Shown here piece by piece: positions 46,285 to 55,715 of a stretch of DNA of 64,000 bases. Source of the stretch: Paenibacillus sp. DMB20 (GTDB lineage: Bacteria > Bacillota > Bacilli > Paenibacillales > Paenibacillaceae); contig NZ_LAZU01000018.1 of assembly GCF_000987955.1 (NCBI RefSeq), forward strand, positions 97,819 through 161,818, read 5' to 3'. The notes below the pieces were generated by a model. It was not told the origin of the DNA and ran no database searches. It was given only the letters and a program-made list of their open reading frames with translations. Position 1 is the first letter of the stretch. Each line of letters begins with the position of its first letter. The translations under genes and the position numbers were made by a program.

Positions 46285-46709
46285 TGGGGATATCACTAGA
46301 CTTCGATATCGCGAAGTTTATTGGCCGCCTTGAAGAAGCAGAAGACGCCATCATCCAAGGTGCTAAAACCGGAATGCATGACGCACTCGACCACTGGCAG
46401 GCCGAATCTCGAGACGTTGCGCCCCTCGATAAGGGAACACTTCGCCGGCACATACAGCAGGAGCCTTTAAAAATAAAGGACGGCGAGATCGTCGGTGAAA
46501 TTAGTGCGAACGCAATCGAGGTAACGAGGTCAGGACGGTTTAACTATGCCTATTACATTCACGAGAATGACGCAGGCGGGGGCAAGCTTAGACATCCCGG
46601 AACGGTGAAGAAATTCCTTGAGTATCCACTAAGGAAAAACGAAACCAAATACAAGCGGTTAATTGAGGACGCAATCGAGGCGGAAATCAAGCGGAAGGGA
46701 CTGGCGTAA
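46284..46709 (+). CDS. Tail-completion protein, HK97 gp10-like
   Basis: A 141-residue protein: FIGRLEEAEDAIIQGAKTGMHDALDHWQAESRDVAPLDKGTLRRHI and SGRFNYAYYIHENDAGG match the gp10 family that joins tail to head. The start at 46284 has ACGGAGGTG 8 bases upstream. See the preceding entry for the apparent fusion. Confidence 0.82.
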   Translation: MGISLDFDIAKFIGRLEEAEDAIIQGAKTGMHDALDHWQAESRDVAPLDKGTLRRHIQQEPLKIKDGEIVGEISANAIEVTRSGRFNYAYYIHENDAGGGKLRHPGTVKKFLEYPLRKNETKYKRLIEDAIEAEIKRKGLA

Positions 46710-47132
46710 TTGAGCGTAATAAACGACATTGTTGCGATTGAAGCGTATATCAAGGCGCTATTCCCGACCGCGACTACCGGCAAACAAGACGTACCGGCGC
46801 AACCTCCGCCTAATTCGTATTATGTCCGCATGATTGACGAGGATCGGGAGACAGAGACGCGCTACCACTATCGGGTTGACCGCGCGTACCAAATCGTTCA
46901 TGTCGATAAGCGGCCGGATACGGTGCTGGCGAATATGGATAAGCTCAGTACGGCGGTGTATCAAACGGAGTTAATCGGTCCTATTCGCATTAATGCTTTT
47001 TCGATATCTCCACCGGCCAAGACGGAAAACGGCCTATTCGTGATTATCGGCGTGCTGGACACTAGCGTACGTGAGGCGCGGATTCAGCCGGAATATCCAA
47101 AAATTAATCACGTTAATATACGACGAATGTAA
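46710..47132 (+). CDS. Tail terminator-like protein, YqbJ-like
   Basis: A 140-residue protein starting with TTG directly after the gp10-like stop. Sequence features (IVAIEAYIKALFP, RYHYRVDRAYQIVHVDKRPD, YQTELIGPIRINAFS) fit small alpha/beta tail-terminator proteins at this position. Assignment rests mainly on gene order. Confidence 0.62.
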   Translation: MSVINDIVAIEAYIKALFPTATTGKQDVPAQPPPNSYYVRMIDEDRETETRYHYRVDRAYQIVHVDKRPDTVLANMDKLSTAVYQTELIGPIRINAFSISPPAKTENGLFVIIGVLDTSVREARIQPEYPKINHVNIRRM

Positions 47133-47184
47133 CGGGCGTCCCGAAATGGGGGCGCTCTTTTTATTACCCAAAGGAGGTTTTCAC

Positions 47185-48228
47185 ATGGCAGGAAGTTGGG
47201 ACCCTACCGCGCTACCAGACATTCCCGGCATTTATATCAACTTCAAACGAGCAGCGGCCGCCCAAATCAACGGAGGCGCACGCGGCGTCGTCGCTATTCC
47301 GTTGCTGACGTACGCGTCCACCGCGACAGCCAAGACGTTCTACACGGTTGAGACGGAAAAAGAAGCTACGGACCTGTTCGGAATCACGAATATAGAATCG
47401 ATCTTACTTGCGCTCCAAGGCGGTGCAAAAGAAGTCCTCGTCTACACAATGCCGGCAACTCCCGCAGAACAAGACTATGTGGACATGCGCGACGCATTTG
47501 ATTCGCGAGAGTTTAACGTGTTTGTGTTTGACGGCGAGTATAACGTTGATCAACAGGCAGCGACCAAGACGTGGGTTAAGCGTAATCGTGACGAAGGTAA
47601 GCACTTTATCGTGGTTATTGGTGGTGACGCAACAACCGACGCAGACCCAGCGGCAGGTGACGCCCGGACTACGCTCAATAAAGACGACAATATCGTCAAC
47701 TTAACCGTCGGTGGCTCTGTCGGCAGCAAGGTGTTCACGTCCGCGGAGTACGCGCCATTTATCGCGGGCGACATCGCAGGCACGCCGATTAACGAGTCAG
47801 TCACGTTCGATCCAATGCCGTTGGAGGACGTTAACAAGCGCATGACCCGTGCGCAAATTAGCGCAGCAATCAAGGCCGGATCATTAATTCTCGTTCACGA
47901 CGGCGCCAAGGTCAAGATTATGAGCGGCGTCACCACGTCCGGTCAAAAAATCCGCAGTGTTCGCGCCAGGCAGGCGATTGCGACCGATATCTCGCGGACG
48001 GCGACCGACCATTATATCGGCAAGCTCAACAACAACGCGGATGGTCAGGCGACGCTTATTGTTGCGATAACGGCGTACCTTGAGACGTTGGAAAACGAGG
48101 GCGTTTTGAGTTCGCCGGTTGTTGCGCTGGACCCATCGCGGCCGAGCGTGGGCGATTCCGTGTTCCTGGTAATCAGCTACACGGAAACCGATAGCATCGA
48201 GCGCATCTTCTTGACAGTTAACATTTAA
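47185..48228 (+). CDS. Tail sheath protein, XkdK-like
   Basis: A 347-residue sheath subunit; this makes the phage a contractile-tailed myovirus. It begins AGSWDPTALPDIPGIYINFKRAAAAQINGGARGVVAIPL, contains GIPLTV-like ADATTDADPAAGDARTT loops, and ends ETDSIERIFLTVNI, the conserved C-terminal strand that links sheath rings. The ATG at 47185 is 7-8 bases after AAAGGAGG; the frame is open further upstream without such a site. Confidence 0.92.
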   Translation: MAGSWDPTALPDIPGIYINFKRAAAAQINGGARGVVAIPLLTYASTATAKTFYTVETEKEATDLFGITNIESILLALQGGAKEVLVYTMPATPAEQDYVDMRDAFDSREFNVFVFDGEYNVDQQAATKTWVKRNRDEGKHFIVVIGGDATTDADPAAGDARTTLNKDDNIVNLTVGGSVGSKVFTSAEYAPFIAGDIAGTPINESVTFDPMPLEDVNKRMTRAQISAAIKAGSLILVHDGAKVKIMSGVTTSGQKIRSVRARQAIATDISRTATDHYIGKLNNNADGQATLIVAITAYLETLENEGVLSSPVVALDPSRPSVGDSVFLVISYTETDSIERIFLTVNI

Positions 48229-48243
48229 GAGGCGGTGAAATAG

Positions 48244-48693
48244 ATGACACAAGGAGCAATGGACGCAAAACGCGTAATTAGCGGCAACTACGGATTTCTC
48301 TATGACGAGGACGGCGAATGGCTGTCGAACGTCACTTCGGTCGAGGCAAATATAGAAATCGGCATGGAGGAAATCCGAACGGCCGGCACACGTTGGCTAG
48401 GCAATAAGACCACGACTCTAAAAGGCTCGGGCAGCATCGGCGGCTATATGGTAACGTCCGTATGGGTCGAAAAGATGAAGCAGGTCACGGATGACACCAG
48501 TTCGCCGTTTGTTACGGAGCTTGTTGTAAAACTAGACGACCCCGAATCCTTCGGGGCCTATCGCGTGCGCTTGAAAAACGTCACATTCGACAATATTCCG
48601 GTAATTAATTTCGAGGTAGGATCGATCGTGGAGCAGGAATATACGTTTGTGTTTAGTGGATACGACGTACTTGACGGAATTAGACCGAACTAA
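48244..48693 (+). CDS. Tail tube protein, XkdM-like
   Basis: A 149-residue tube subunit: AKRVISGNYGFLYDEDGEWLSNVTSVEANIEI and GTRWLGNKTTTLKGSGSIGGYMVTS are characteristic of the XkdM family, with a C-terminal EQEYTFVFSGYDVLD. It lies 15 bases after the sheath gene, the normal sheath-tube order. Confidence 0.9.
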   Translation: MTQGAMDAKRVISGNYGFLYDEDGEWLSNVTSVEANIEIGMEEIRTAGTRWLGNKTTTLKGSGSIGGYMVTSVWVEKMKQVTDDTSSPFVTELVVKLDDPESFGAYRVRLKNVTFDNIPVINFEVGSIVEQEYTFVFSGYDVLDGIRPN

Positions 48694-48758
48694 TTAACGC
48701 AAATATACGAGAGCCGGACAATTGCGCCCGGCTCTTATTTAATTCGGAGGGATAACGC

Positions 48759-49342
48759 ATGGCTAAAGGTTTGGAAGCACTACTCGGCGCAACGCTCGAA
48801 TTGACGAAAGAAATTTATATCAAGCGCTTGAATACGCACTTTACGGTTAAAGCGCTGAGTAACGAGGAACTACGCAAGATTAACGAACGGGCGACGGTTA
48901 TCGATGGCAAGGGCGCCAAGCAAACGGATAACGATATTTTTAACGGAATGGTTGTCGCAAAAGGTTGCGTCGATCCGAACTTTAACGACAAGGCGCTTAA
49001 AGATCATTATGGCGCGACTGACGAGGTTGACTGCGTATCGAAGGCGCTGTTGCCTGGGGAAATGGCGAAGGTGCTACAAGCAGTTCTGGACTTGTCCGGC
49101 TTCGGTAACGAGGACGAACTGATCGAAGACGCAAAAAACTAATCAAGGCGGGCGGTGTTCCGTATTTGCTTCACGTGATCTATCAGCGACACCACATCCC
49201 GCCTGACGAAGTTTACGCGAAAGAAAGGCGCCACCAGATATTTATGTACGCTTCCGACTTACTTGTGCTTGAGGAAGAGGCGGAAGTACGGAAACAAGGC
49301 GAAAGGCAACGTAATCGTGCGCAGAAAGGAGGTCGACGTTAA
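48759..49342 (+). CDS. Tail assembly chaperone with programmed -1 frameshift (XkdN-like)
   Basis: The zero frame encodes 127 residues ending EDAKN (stop 49140-49142). The heptamer A AAA AAC at 49133-49139 is a classic -1 slippery site. After slipping, translation continues LIKAGGVPYLLHVIYQRHHIPPDEVYAKE to a stop at 49340-49342, one base before the tape measure start. Long-tailed phages make two chaperone forms this way (lambda G/GT), and the gene is in exactly that place between tube and tape measure. Unlike the homopolymer breaks elsewhere, this site needs a -1 shift at an exact heptamer. Confidence 0.88.
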
Positions 49343-51406
49343 TTGTCTTTTGACCTCATTGGGCGTATTAAGCTTAAAGATGACGGCGCTTCAAGAACAA
49401 TAGACCGAGTCCGTAAGAGTCAGGAACAACTCAGCAGAGCGACCGAACAGGCCAAACGTGCGACCACCATGTACTCGAATGCAAACGCACAACTTAGTCG
49501 CGCACAGTCCGCCGTATCAGCCGGAGCCGGAAAAGTGTCGCGCGAACTTAACGGAGTTGAGCGCGCCAGTAAAGGCGCCTATCGCGCAATGAACTCACTC
49601 GGCAGCAAGGCGAAAAATGTATTCCGGAATTTAGGCGCTGGCCTCGGTAAAGGCGCCTTATTTGGCGGCATCGCTGCGCTCGGAACGGCGGCATATGTCG
49701 GAGGTAAATCGCTGGGTAAGGCGATGGACTTTGAGGCGCAAATGTCGACGATTGCGGCGCTAACTGGCGCGACTAACGCAGAGATGGCGAAAATGCAGGC
49801 GCTTGCACTACAGATGGGCGCCAATACGAAATATAACGCGCTAGAAGCTGCGCAAGGTATCGAAGAATTGCTTAAGGCGGGATTAACGCCGGCCACGGTA
49901 CAGGCGGGTGGTCTTGAGGCTGCGCTTAACCTCGCGACAGCTGGCGAACTGGACCTCGCTTCGGCTGCGGAAATCATGTCGACCGCGCTTAATGCGTTTA
50001 AGGAAGACGGAATGACGGCGGCCCAGGCTGCGAACATTCTCGCGGGTACTGCGAACGCGTCCGCGACGAGCGTTGAGGAATTGCGCTATTCCCTTTCGAT
50101 GACGTCGGCAGTTGCGGCTGGCCTCGGCATGAACTTCAAGGATACCAACGTCGCGCTCGGCTTGTTTGCGAATCGCGGACTTAAGGGATCGGACGCAGGT
50201 ACATCGCTGAAAACGATGCTCCAAACATTGCAGCCAGTCACGAAAGAACAAATCGGACTATTCCGGGCTCTCGGACTCGTTACGGCCGACGGTTCTAACA
50301 AGTTCTTCGATGCGGCCGGCAATATTAAGTCACTCGACGAAATCGCCGGAACGCTGCGCAAATCCTTATCGAAACTGACGAATCAGGAGCGTCAGCACGC
50401 GCTCAAGCTGATGTTCGGAACGGACGCGGTACGGGCTGCGACGATCCTCTTTAAAGAAGGCGCGGAGGGCGTAGCAGAGTTTCGCGAGGAGATGTCGAAA
50501 GTTACGGCGCTCGATGTGGCGCGTAAGAAGATGGACAACGCAGCCGGAGCGGTAGAACAGTTTAGTGGCGCCATTGAGACGTTGCAAATTGCGGGCATGA
50601 TGCCGCTATTGCCTATTGTTAAGGACCTCGCTAATGCTGCGGCTGATTTTGTGGAAAAGTATACACCGCAGATTGTTGCGGGAGTACAGAAGATGGTTGA
50701 CGGCGCTAAAAACTACGTTAAAACGCACTTTATCGATAATCCGGAGTTTCAAAAGCTACCCGATATCCCAGCTAAAATAAAGTTCATTTTTAACACGCTT
50801 ATGAATGACTTTAAAGCTTGGTATGATGCTGGCGGGAAAGCAAAATTTGAGATGATCGCAAAGAATGTCACAGACGTAATCGCAACCGTTCTCGGTAACT
50901 CAGGACCAGTGGTCGACGCTGCCATTAAGCTCGGCGTTGCTATCGGGGAAGGCATCGTTAAGGGTATCGTCGCCTCGTTCCGATTGCCTGATTCAGTAAA
51001 GTCACTCGTACCTGGCGCAAGGGACGAGCAATCCCAACGCCTAGTGGACTTTAACACGGCGATGTCAGAACACAACACCAAGAACGGACCCAATGTTCCG
51101 ATGTTCGGCGGCGAGGCTACCATGCAAGCCCCGGCACCAAAGAATACGTTATGGGACGATGTAAAAGGCGCATTCGGCTTTAATGGCGGAATTAATAACG
51201 TGCCATACAACGGAATGGTCGCGCGCCTCCATAAGGGAGAGGAAGTATTGACGCGCGAAGAGGCAAAGCGTTATCGCGGTGAGCCGGGCGCTAATGGTGG
51301 CGGGTCCGCTCGGCCGGTCGTTATTAGCGGTAATAATTTCTACGTACGTGAAGAAGCCGATATCGAAAAGATTGCGAAACAATTAGCGTACGAAATGGCG
51401 CAGTAA
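49343..51406 (+). CDS. Tail tape measure protein
   Basis: A 687-residue protein that sets tail length. N-terminal coiled coil (DDGASRTIDRVRKSQEQLSRATEQAKRAT), then the TP901-type core: MDFEAQMSTIAALTGATNAEMAKMQALALQMGANTKYNALEAAQGIEELLKAGL. Hydrophobic and Ala-rich stretches follow, and near the end a MVARLHKGEEVLTREEAKRYRG motif. It is short for a myovirus, implying a tail near 100 nm by the usual residue-to-length rule. The TTG start at 49343 follows AAAGGAGG. Confidence 0.93.
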   Translation: MSFDLIGRIKLKDDGASRTIDRVRKSQEQLSRATEQAKRATTMYSNANAQLSRAQSAVSAGAGKVSRELNGVERASKGAYRAMNSLGSKAKNVFRNLGAGLGKGALFGGIAALGTAAYVGGKSLGKAMDFEAQMSTIAALTGATNAEMAKMQALALQMGANTKYNALEAAQGIEELLKAGLTPATVQAGGLEAALNLATAGELDLASAAEIMSTALNAFKEDGMTAAQAANILAGTANASATSVEELRYSLSMTSAVAAGLGMNFKDTNVALGLFANRGLKGSDAGTSLKTMLQTLQPVTKEQIGLFRALGLVTADGSNKFFDAAGNIKSLDEIAGTLRKSLSKLTNQERQHALKLMFGTDAVRAATILFKEGAEGVAEFREEMSKVTALDVARKKMDNAAGAVEQFSGAIETLQIAGMMPLLPIVKDLANAAADFVEKYTPQIVAGVQKMVDGAKNYVKTHFIDNPEFQKLPDIPAKIKFIFNTLMNDFKAWYDAGGKAKFEMIAKNVTDVIATVLGNSGPVVDAAIKLGVAIGEGIVKGIVASFRLPDSVKSLVPGARDEQSQRLVDFNTAMSEHNTKNGPNVPMFGGEATMQAPAPKNTLWDDVKGAFGFNGGINNVPYNGMVARLHKGEEVLTREEAKRYRGEPGANGGGSARPVVISGNNFYVREEADIEKIAKQLAYEMAQ

Positions 51407-51418
51407 GGAGGCGAATCT

Positions 51419-52103
51419 ATGGTACGAGAGAAGCCGCAGTTTTGGCTTAAGTTTAACAACCGCACGGAAGAAATGTGGTTACCGGTAAATCCGGACTCAA
51501 TCTCCGTCGTATCCTCGAACGGTTTCGAGGATATCGAAGTCGCCAAACTAGGCGAGTACACTATTATAGGCAACGGACGGCAGAAAGAGTTTTCGCTGTC
51601 CTCACTGTTCCCCCGCGATTACAACGCCTCCTTCTGCCAGTATTCCAAACTCAAAGACCCGTGGGAATACGTGAAAACAATAGAGCGGTGGCAACGGTCA
51701 GGCAAGCCGGTCCGTTACATCGTCACGAACACACCGATTAACATCGCCGTTACGATCCGCAATTTTGAGTATGAAGAACGGGGCGGCGAGCCCGGTGACA
51801 TTTACTATACGCTTGATCTCAAAGAGTACACGTTCTTAAAAAATCGAAAAGAAGGGTGACGGGGGTAAAAAGTCCGGAAGTGGTGGCGCTACGTTACCGA
51901 AATTGCAGGCGGCTGCTCAACGTCCGAATACGCGTGAAGTTCCGTCATCCTACTCGGTCAAGTCCGGCGACTCACTATTTAAGATTAGCGCGAAGGTATA
52001 CGGTGACGGCAATAACTGGCGCAAGATTTATAACGCCAACAAGAAGGTGGTCGGGCCGAACCCTAATGTGCTAAAGCCCGGCATAAAGTTGGTGATTCCG
52101 TAA
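51419..52103 (+). CDS. LysM-containing baseplate hub protein, XkdP-like (frameshifted)
   Basis: The N-terminal part (PVNPDSISVVSSNGFEDIEVAKLGEYTIIG, FPRDYNASF) is the XkdP family; the C-terminal LysM domain reads YSVKSGDSLFKISAKVYGDGNNWRKIYNANK and NPNVLKPGIKLVIP. One extra A in the run 51838-51843 separates them; corrected, it reads FLKIEKKGDGGKKSGSGG. LysM binds peptidoglycan or stabilises the hub. The stop overlaps the next start (TAATG). Confidence 0.88.
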
Positions 52104-53230
52104 TGGCAACAGAAATTCGCGTTCTTTACGACGGAAAGTACTATATTGAGCCGTTGGTTAAGGTAGCGGTATGGTCCGGAGAGGTTGCGCAGCCACATCG
52201 CACGTTGAAACTGACACTGTCTAATACGGTCGATGGTGAAGAGCAGGCGATCGATATTGACGTTGGCAAAGAGGTTCGCTTCTACGCAGACAATGTCGGC
52301 CTGTTTCGCGGAATCATTTTCGACTATACGATCAATGATCGCGGCGACGCAACCGTAATCGCCTATGACGAGAATGTGTACCTCACTAAAAACGCTGATA
52401 CACGCAAATTCGTCGGAATGACAGCGGGCGCTATCGTCAAAGAAATATGTAAGGCGTTTGACATTGCGGCCGGCGATATTGCGTCGACCGGTTACGTCAT
52501 TCCAAAGCTAATCCTGCGCAACATGACGTTATGGGACATGGTCGTGACCGCGCTCACCCAAACGCGCAAGCAAAACGGCCGTAAGTTTACCGTCTATTCG
52601 CGCGAAGGCAAGCTTTATCTACGTGAGAAAAAGGACGCTCTCGTGCGGTGGATACTTGAAGATGGCGTCAATATTATTAACGCAAACCGATCGCGGTCAA
52701 TTGACGATATGCGAACGGCCGTGAAGGTTATCGGCGGGGACGATAAAAAGCCGCTGACTGCGACGGCAAAGAATGGCGCGGCGATTCAGAAGTACGGGCT
52801 TATGCAGCATGTTGAGCAGGCAGATAGCGATAAGACGCAATCAGCCATTGAGCAGCTTGCGAAACAGCGCTTAAAGGAACTCTCGAAAGTATCCGAAGAG
52901 GTATCGGTCGAGGCGCTTGGCAATACGGAAGTCGTCGCAGGGACAGCCGTCTACGCGTTTTGAATCGATGACGGATTTGGTCGGCGGTTTTTATGTTAAC
53001 GCGGACACTCACACGTTCCAGGGCGGTGCGCACCGAATGGAAGTTACGATTTCAAAAACGGATGATCTGCCGAAATTGGAGTATGAGGAAAGTCCGGAGA
53101 AAAAAGAAGCCGCGAAGAAGAAAGAAAAAGAAGAAGAAAAAACAAGGAAAAGGCAAAAAGAAAAAAACAACAAAGTGCTACGGATATGTTTATCGAAACC
53201 ATACGCAAAAGAACGGAAGGAGGCGCGTAG
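52103..53230 (+). CDS. Baseplate hub protein, XkdQ-like (three frameshifts)
   Basis: A hub protein of the gp27/gpD type: LYDGKYYIEPLVKVAVWSGEVAQPHRTLKLTLSNT and FVGMTAGAIVKEICKAFDIAAGDIAS are family features. Overcalls at 52958-52961 (T4), 53137-53142 (A6) and 53161-53167 (A7) move the end between frames. Corrected, it continues VYAFESMTDLVGGFYVNADTH, a Lys/Glu-rich stretch, and ends QQSATDMFIETIRKRTEGGA with a TAG one base before the next ATG. Confidence 0.8.
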
Positions 53231-53231
53231 T

Positions 53232-53648
53232 ATGAAACCGGAGCTAATCGAAGGAAATGGGTTTAGCCAGTTTAAAGCGGTCGTCAAGGCGGTCGGCTAT
53301 AATCGCGACGTCGATATCGAATTTGCAACGGTAACATCAGCGTCGCCCCTCCGCATTAAGATCAATAACATGCCGCTCGAACTTGACGAAGACGATTTCG
53401 TAGTTTGCGAACACTTAACGGAACACACTCGTAAAGCAACGATAAGTGGCGGTAAAATATCGCTTACGACGACGCAGGCCGGCGACCCGGGCCACACACA
53501 TAAGATAACGGATTTTACTATAACAGATGCGGACGTTAAGTTTGGCGCGGCCCTGGCGAAAGGCGACCGCGTTGTCGTTGCGTCATACAATAGTGGCCAA
53601 GGTTACGTGATTCTCGATCGGATGGGAGGCGCGGAAAATGGCGCTTAG
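53232..53648 (+). CDS. DUF2577-like baseplate protein, XkdR-like
   Basis: A 138-residue protein (PELIEGNGFSQFKAVVKAVGY, SPLRIKINNMPLELDEDDFVVCEHL, KGDRVVVASYNSGQGYVILDR), matching DUF2577 small barrel proteins of PBSX-like baseplates. The ATG at 53232 follows GGAAGGAGGCG and lies immediately after the XkdQ-like stop. In the raw sequence it appears as the tail of a longer open frame because of upstream overcalls. Confidence 0.82.
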   Translation: MKPELIEGNGFSQFKAVVKAVGYNRDVDIEFATVTSASPLRIKINNMPLELDEDDFVVCEHLTEHTRKATISGGKISLTTTQAGDPGHTHKITDFTITDADVKFGAALAKGDRVVVASYNSGQGYVILDRMGGAENGA

Positions 53649-54054
53649 TCCTTTGGAGCCCGTCGATATTGAGACGGAAGTAATTAACGACCTAGCGGAA
53701 GAACAACCGCTTAAAACGTACGCGCTTGACTTTGATAACGGCGTCCTCGGCGGGTATGTTGACGGTCTGGATTCGATCAAACAGTTCATCGTTAAAGCGA
53801 TTAAGACAGCGCGATTCCGGTTCGTTATTTACGACGACGATTACGGCTGCGAACTCGATGACTTGATCGGATCGAGCGCGACACTTGATTTACTGGAAAC
53901 GGAAATACCACGGGTTATCGAAGAAGCTTTAATTTATGATGACCGGATTGATGACGTATATGATTTCGAATTGACGCGTGAGGGCGACCGCCTTTACGTG
54001 TCTTTTTACGTTGAGATAAACGACGAAATTATCCCGATGGAGGTGACGATTTAA
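53638..54054 (+). CDS. Baseplate wedge protein, XkdS/DUF2634-like (gp25 type)
   Basis: A 138-residue protein: TYALDFDNGVLGGYVDGLDSIKQFIVKAIKTARFRFVIYDDDYGCEL is the DUF2634 signature, gp25-like in T4 terms. It starts 11 bases inside the preceding gene and its stop overlaps the J-like start (TAATG). Confidence 0.9.
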   Translation: MALSPLEPVDIETEVINDLAEEQPLKTYALDFDNGVLGGYVDGLDSIKQFIVKAIKTARFRFVIYDDDYGCELDDLIGSSATLDLLETEIPRVIEEALIYDDRIDDVYDFELTREGDRLYVSFYVEINDEIIPMEVTI

Positions 54055-55145
54055 TGGCGTACGAAGATCAAACGCAAGCAGCGGTCCACGAACGGATGCT
54101 AGGCGCGTCACCTCCGGATATTGACAAACGGCAGGGCTCGGTAACTTACGACTTAACGGCGCCGGCTGCAATCGAGTTTGAGCGTGCCTATATCGAACTC
54201 GACAACGTACTTAACGCCGGCTTTGCGGACACGACTTACGGTCTCTATCTCGATATGCTTGCGCGTGAATACGGGTTAACCCGCAAGCCTGCGGTAAAGG
54301 CGGTCGGTTCCGTGACATTTAGCGGACCGGTCGGAACGGTAATTCCCGCAGGAATGGTCGTTAGTACTGGCGGGGAGAGCCCGGTCTATTTCGTAACCAA
54401 GGCGGAGGTTACTATCGCCGGAACAGGCGCGGAAGGCTCCGTAATAGCTGCGGCCGAAGCGCAGTCAGGTGGCTCAAACGGTAATGTCGGGGCGGGCGCG
54501 ATATCAACGGTTATCGGCGACTTGGCCGGCATTCTTACATTAACCAACGCGTCATATTTCGAGGGTGGAGTCGATGCGGAGTCGGATGCGTCCTTGTTGG
54601 CGCGATACTTCGAACGAGCAAGGCGGCCGGCAACGTCAGGCAATGCGAATCATTACCGCCAATGGGCGTTAGAGGTTCCCGGCGTTAGTGACGCAAAGGT
54701 ATATCCGATATGGAACGGGCCGGGAACGGTTAAAATCGTTCTTCTGGACGACGAGAAGACCGCGCCAGACTCCGTTATTGTTGACGCGGTTCAGGCGTAT
54801 ATTGATCCAACGCAAGATGGAACCGGGCAGGGGGTCGCACCTGTTGGCGCAATCGCAACGGTGGCGGGCGCGATAGAGGTCCCGATCAACGTTGCGGTTA
54901 AAGTGACACTCGCGCCGGGGGCTACGACGGAAGAAGTCAAGGCGCAGGTAGAGACGGGCGTACGCGAATACCTGCGTTCACTCGCCTTCTCGGACCCACT
55001 CGTCCGTGCTACACGGATCGCTAACGTAATCCTCGATATTCCGCCTGTTATTGACTACGAAAATTTGACGGTTAACGGCAGCTTTTCGAATGTCGCGATT
55101 GCGGACGGTGAGGTTGCGGTACTAGGGACGGTGACCGTTACGTGA
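54054..55145 (+). CDS. Baseplate J-like protein, XkdT-like
   Basis: A 363-residue wedge protein: YDLTAPAAIEFERAYIELDNVLNAGFADTTYGLYLDMLAREYGLTRKPA, GTVIPAGMVVSTGG, ARYFERARRPATSGNANHYRQWALEVPGVSDAKVYPIWNGPGTVKIVLL are hallmarks of baseplate J / Gp47 proteins. Intact. It overlaps the next gene by 4 bases (GTGA). Confidence 0.95.
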   Translation: MAYEDQTQAAVHERMLGASPPDIDKRQGSVTYDLTAPAAIEFERAYIELDNVLNAGFADTTYGLYLDMLAREYGLTRKPAVKAVGSVTFSGPVGTVIPAGMVVSTGGESPVYFVTKAEVTIAGTGAEGSVIAAAEAQSGGSNGNVGAGAISTVIGDLAGILTLTNASYFEGGVDAESDASLLARYFERARRPATSGNANHYRQWALEVPGVSDAKVYPIWNGPGTVKIVLLDDEKTAPDSVIVDAVQAYIDPTQDGTGQGVAPVGAIATVAGAIEVPINVAVKVTLAPGATTEEVKAQVETGVREYLRSLAFSDPLVRATRIANVILDIPPVIDYENLTVNGSFSNVAIADGEVAVLGTVTVT

Positions 55146-55714
55146 GAACAGCCGAAGAAATAGCGCGTGATATGCGGGACTCCGTGCCTCTCTATTACGA
55201 AGAAATGCCGGTCGCTACGAATATACTCGACCGCGAGGCGGAAGAGATGGCGCGACTTAACGCCAGCATTGACGACGTACTGGCGCAGTTTTTTATCGAG
55301 ACGGCAACGTGGGGACTAGCGCGGTGGGAGCGTATATTTGGAATTACGGCCGAGCCGGGCAAAACGTACGAACAGCGGCGCGAGGTCTTACTCTCAAAGC
55401 TGCGCGGTGTCGGCACGGTAACGGCGGAATTAATCGAAAACGTTGCGTCCGCGTACTCGAACGGAGAGGTTGCGGTCACGAATAAAGCGGCGGAATATAC
55501 GATCGTGATTACGTTTGTGAGTACGCTCGGGGTTCCGGAACAAATGGCGGAGTTGCGGGCGGCTGTTCGCGATATTACGCCGGCGCACCTTGCGATCGAG
55601 TACGTATTCCGTTTTTATACGTACGGCGAACTAAAGGCGAGCGGATTGACGTACGGCGAATTGAAGGCGCTCGGAATAACGTATAAAGATTTAAAGAATC
55701 GGGGGATAGCGTAG
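55142..55714 (+). CDS. Baseplate-fibre connector, XkdU/YmfQ-like (DUF2313)
   Basis: A 190-residue protein: FFIETATWGLARWERIFGITAEPGKTYEQRREVLLSKLRGVGTVTAELIENVASAY fits the YmfQ family that attaches fibres to the baseplate. The C-terminus has three near repeats of TYGELKAxG (residues about 159-186), common in these proteins in Paenibacillaceae phages. Confidence 0.88.
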   Translation: MRTAEEIARDMRDSVPLYYEEMPVATNILDREAEEMARLNASIDDVLAQFFIETATWGLARWERIFGITAEPGKTYEQRREVLLSKLRGVGTVTAELIENVASAYSNGEVAVTNKAAEYTIVITFVSTLGVPEQMAELRAAVRDITPAHLAIEYVFRFYTYGELKASGLTYGELKALGITYKDLKNRGIA

Positions 55715-55715
55715 T

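Noticed and set aside
46259..46286. In-frame fusion of YqbH-like and gp10-like proteins
   Set aside because: A T7 overcall at 46241-46247 explains it. With six T residues the first gene ends on a TAA overlapping the second ATG, which has its own GGAGGTG site.
48759..49142. Treating the tail chaperone break as another homopolymer error
   Set aside because: It needs a -1 shift at an exact slippery heptamer in the gene where programmed frameshifting is known, unlike the other sites that need removal of one base.
52917..53648. A single 243-residue protein spanning the XkdQ end and the DUF2577-like gene
   Set aside because: The join results from overcalled T and A runs. A separate ATG at 53232 with a strong ribosome binding site and family boundaries supports two genes.
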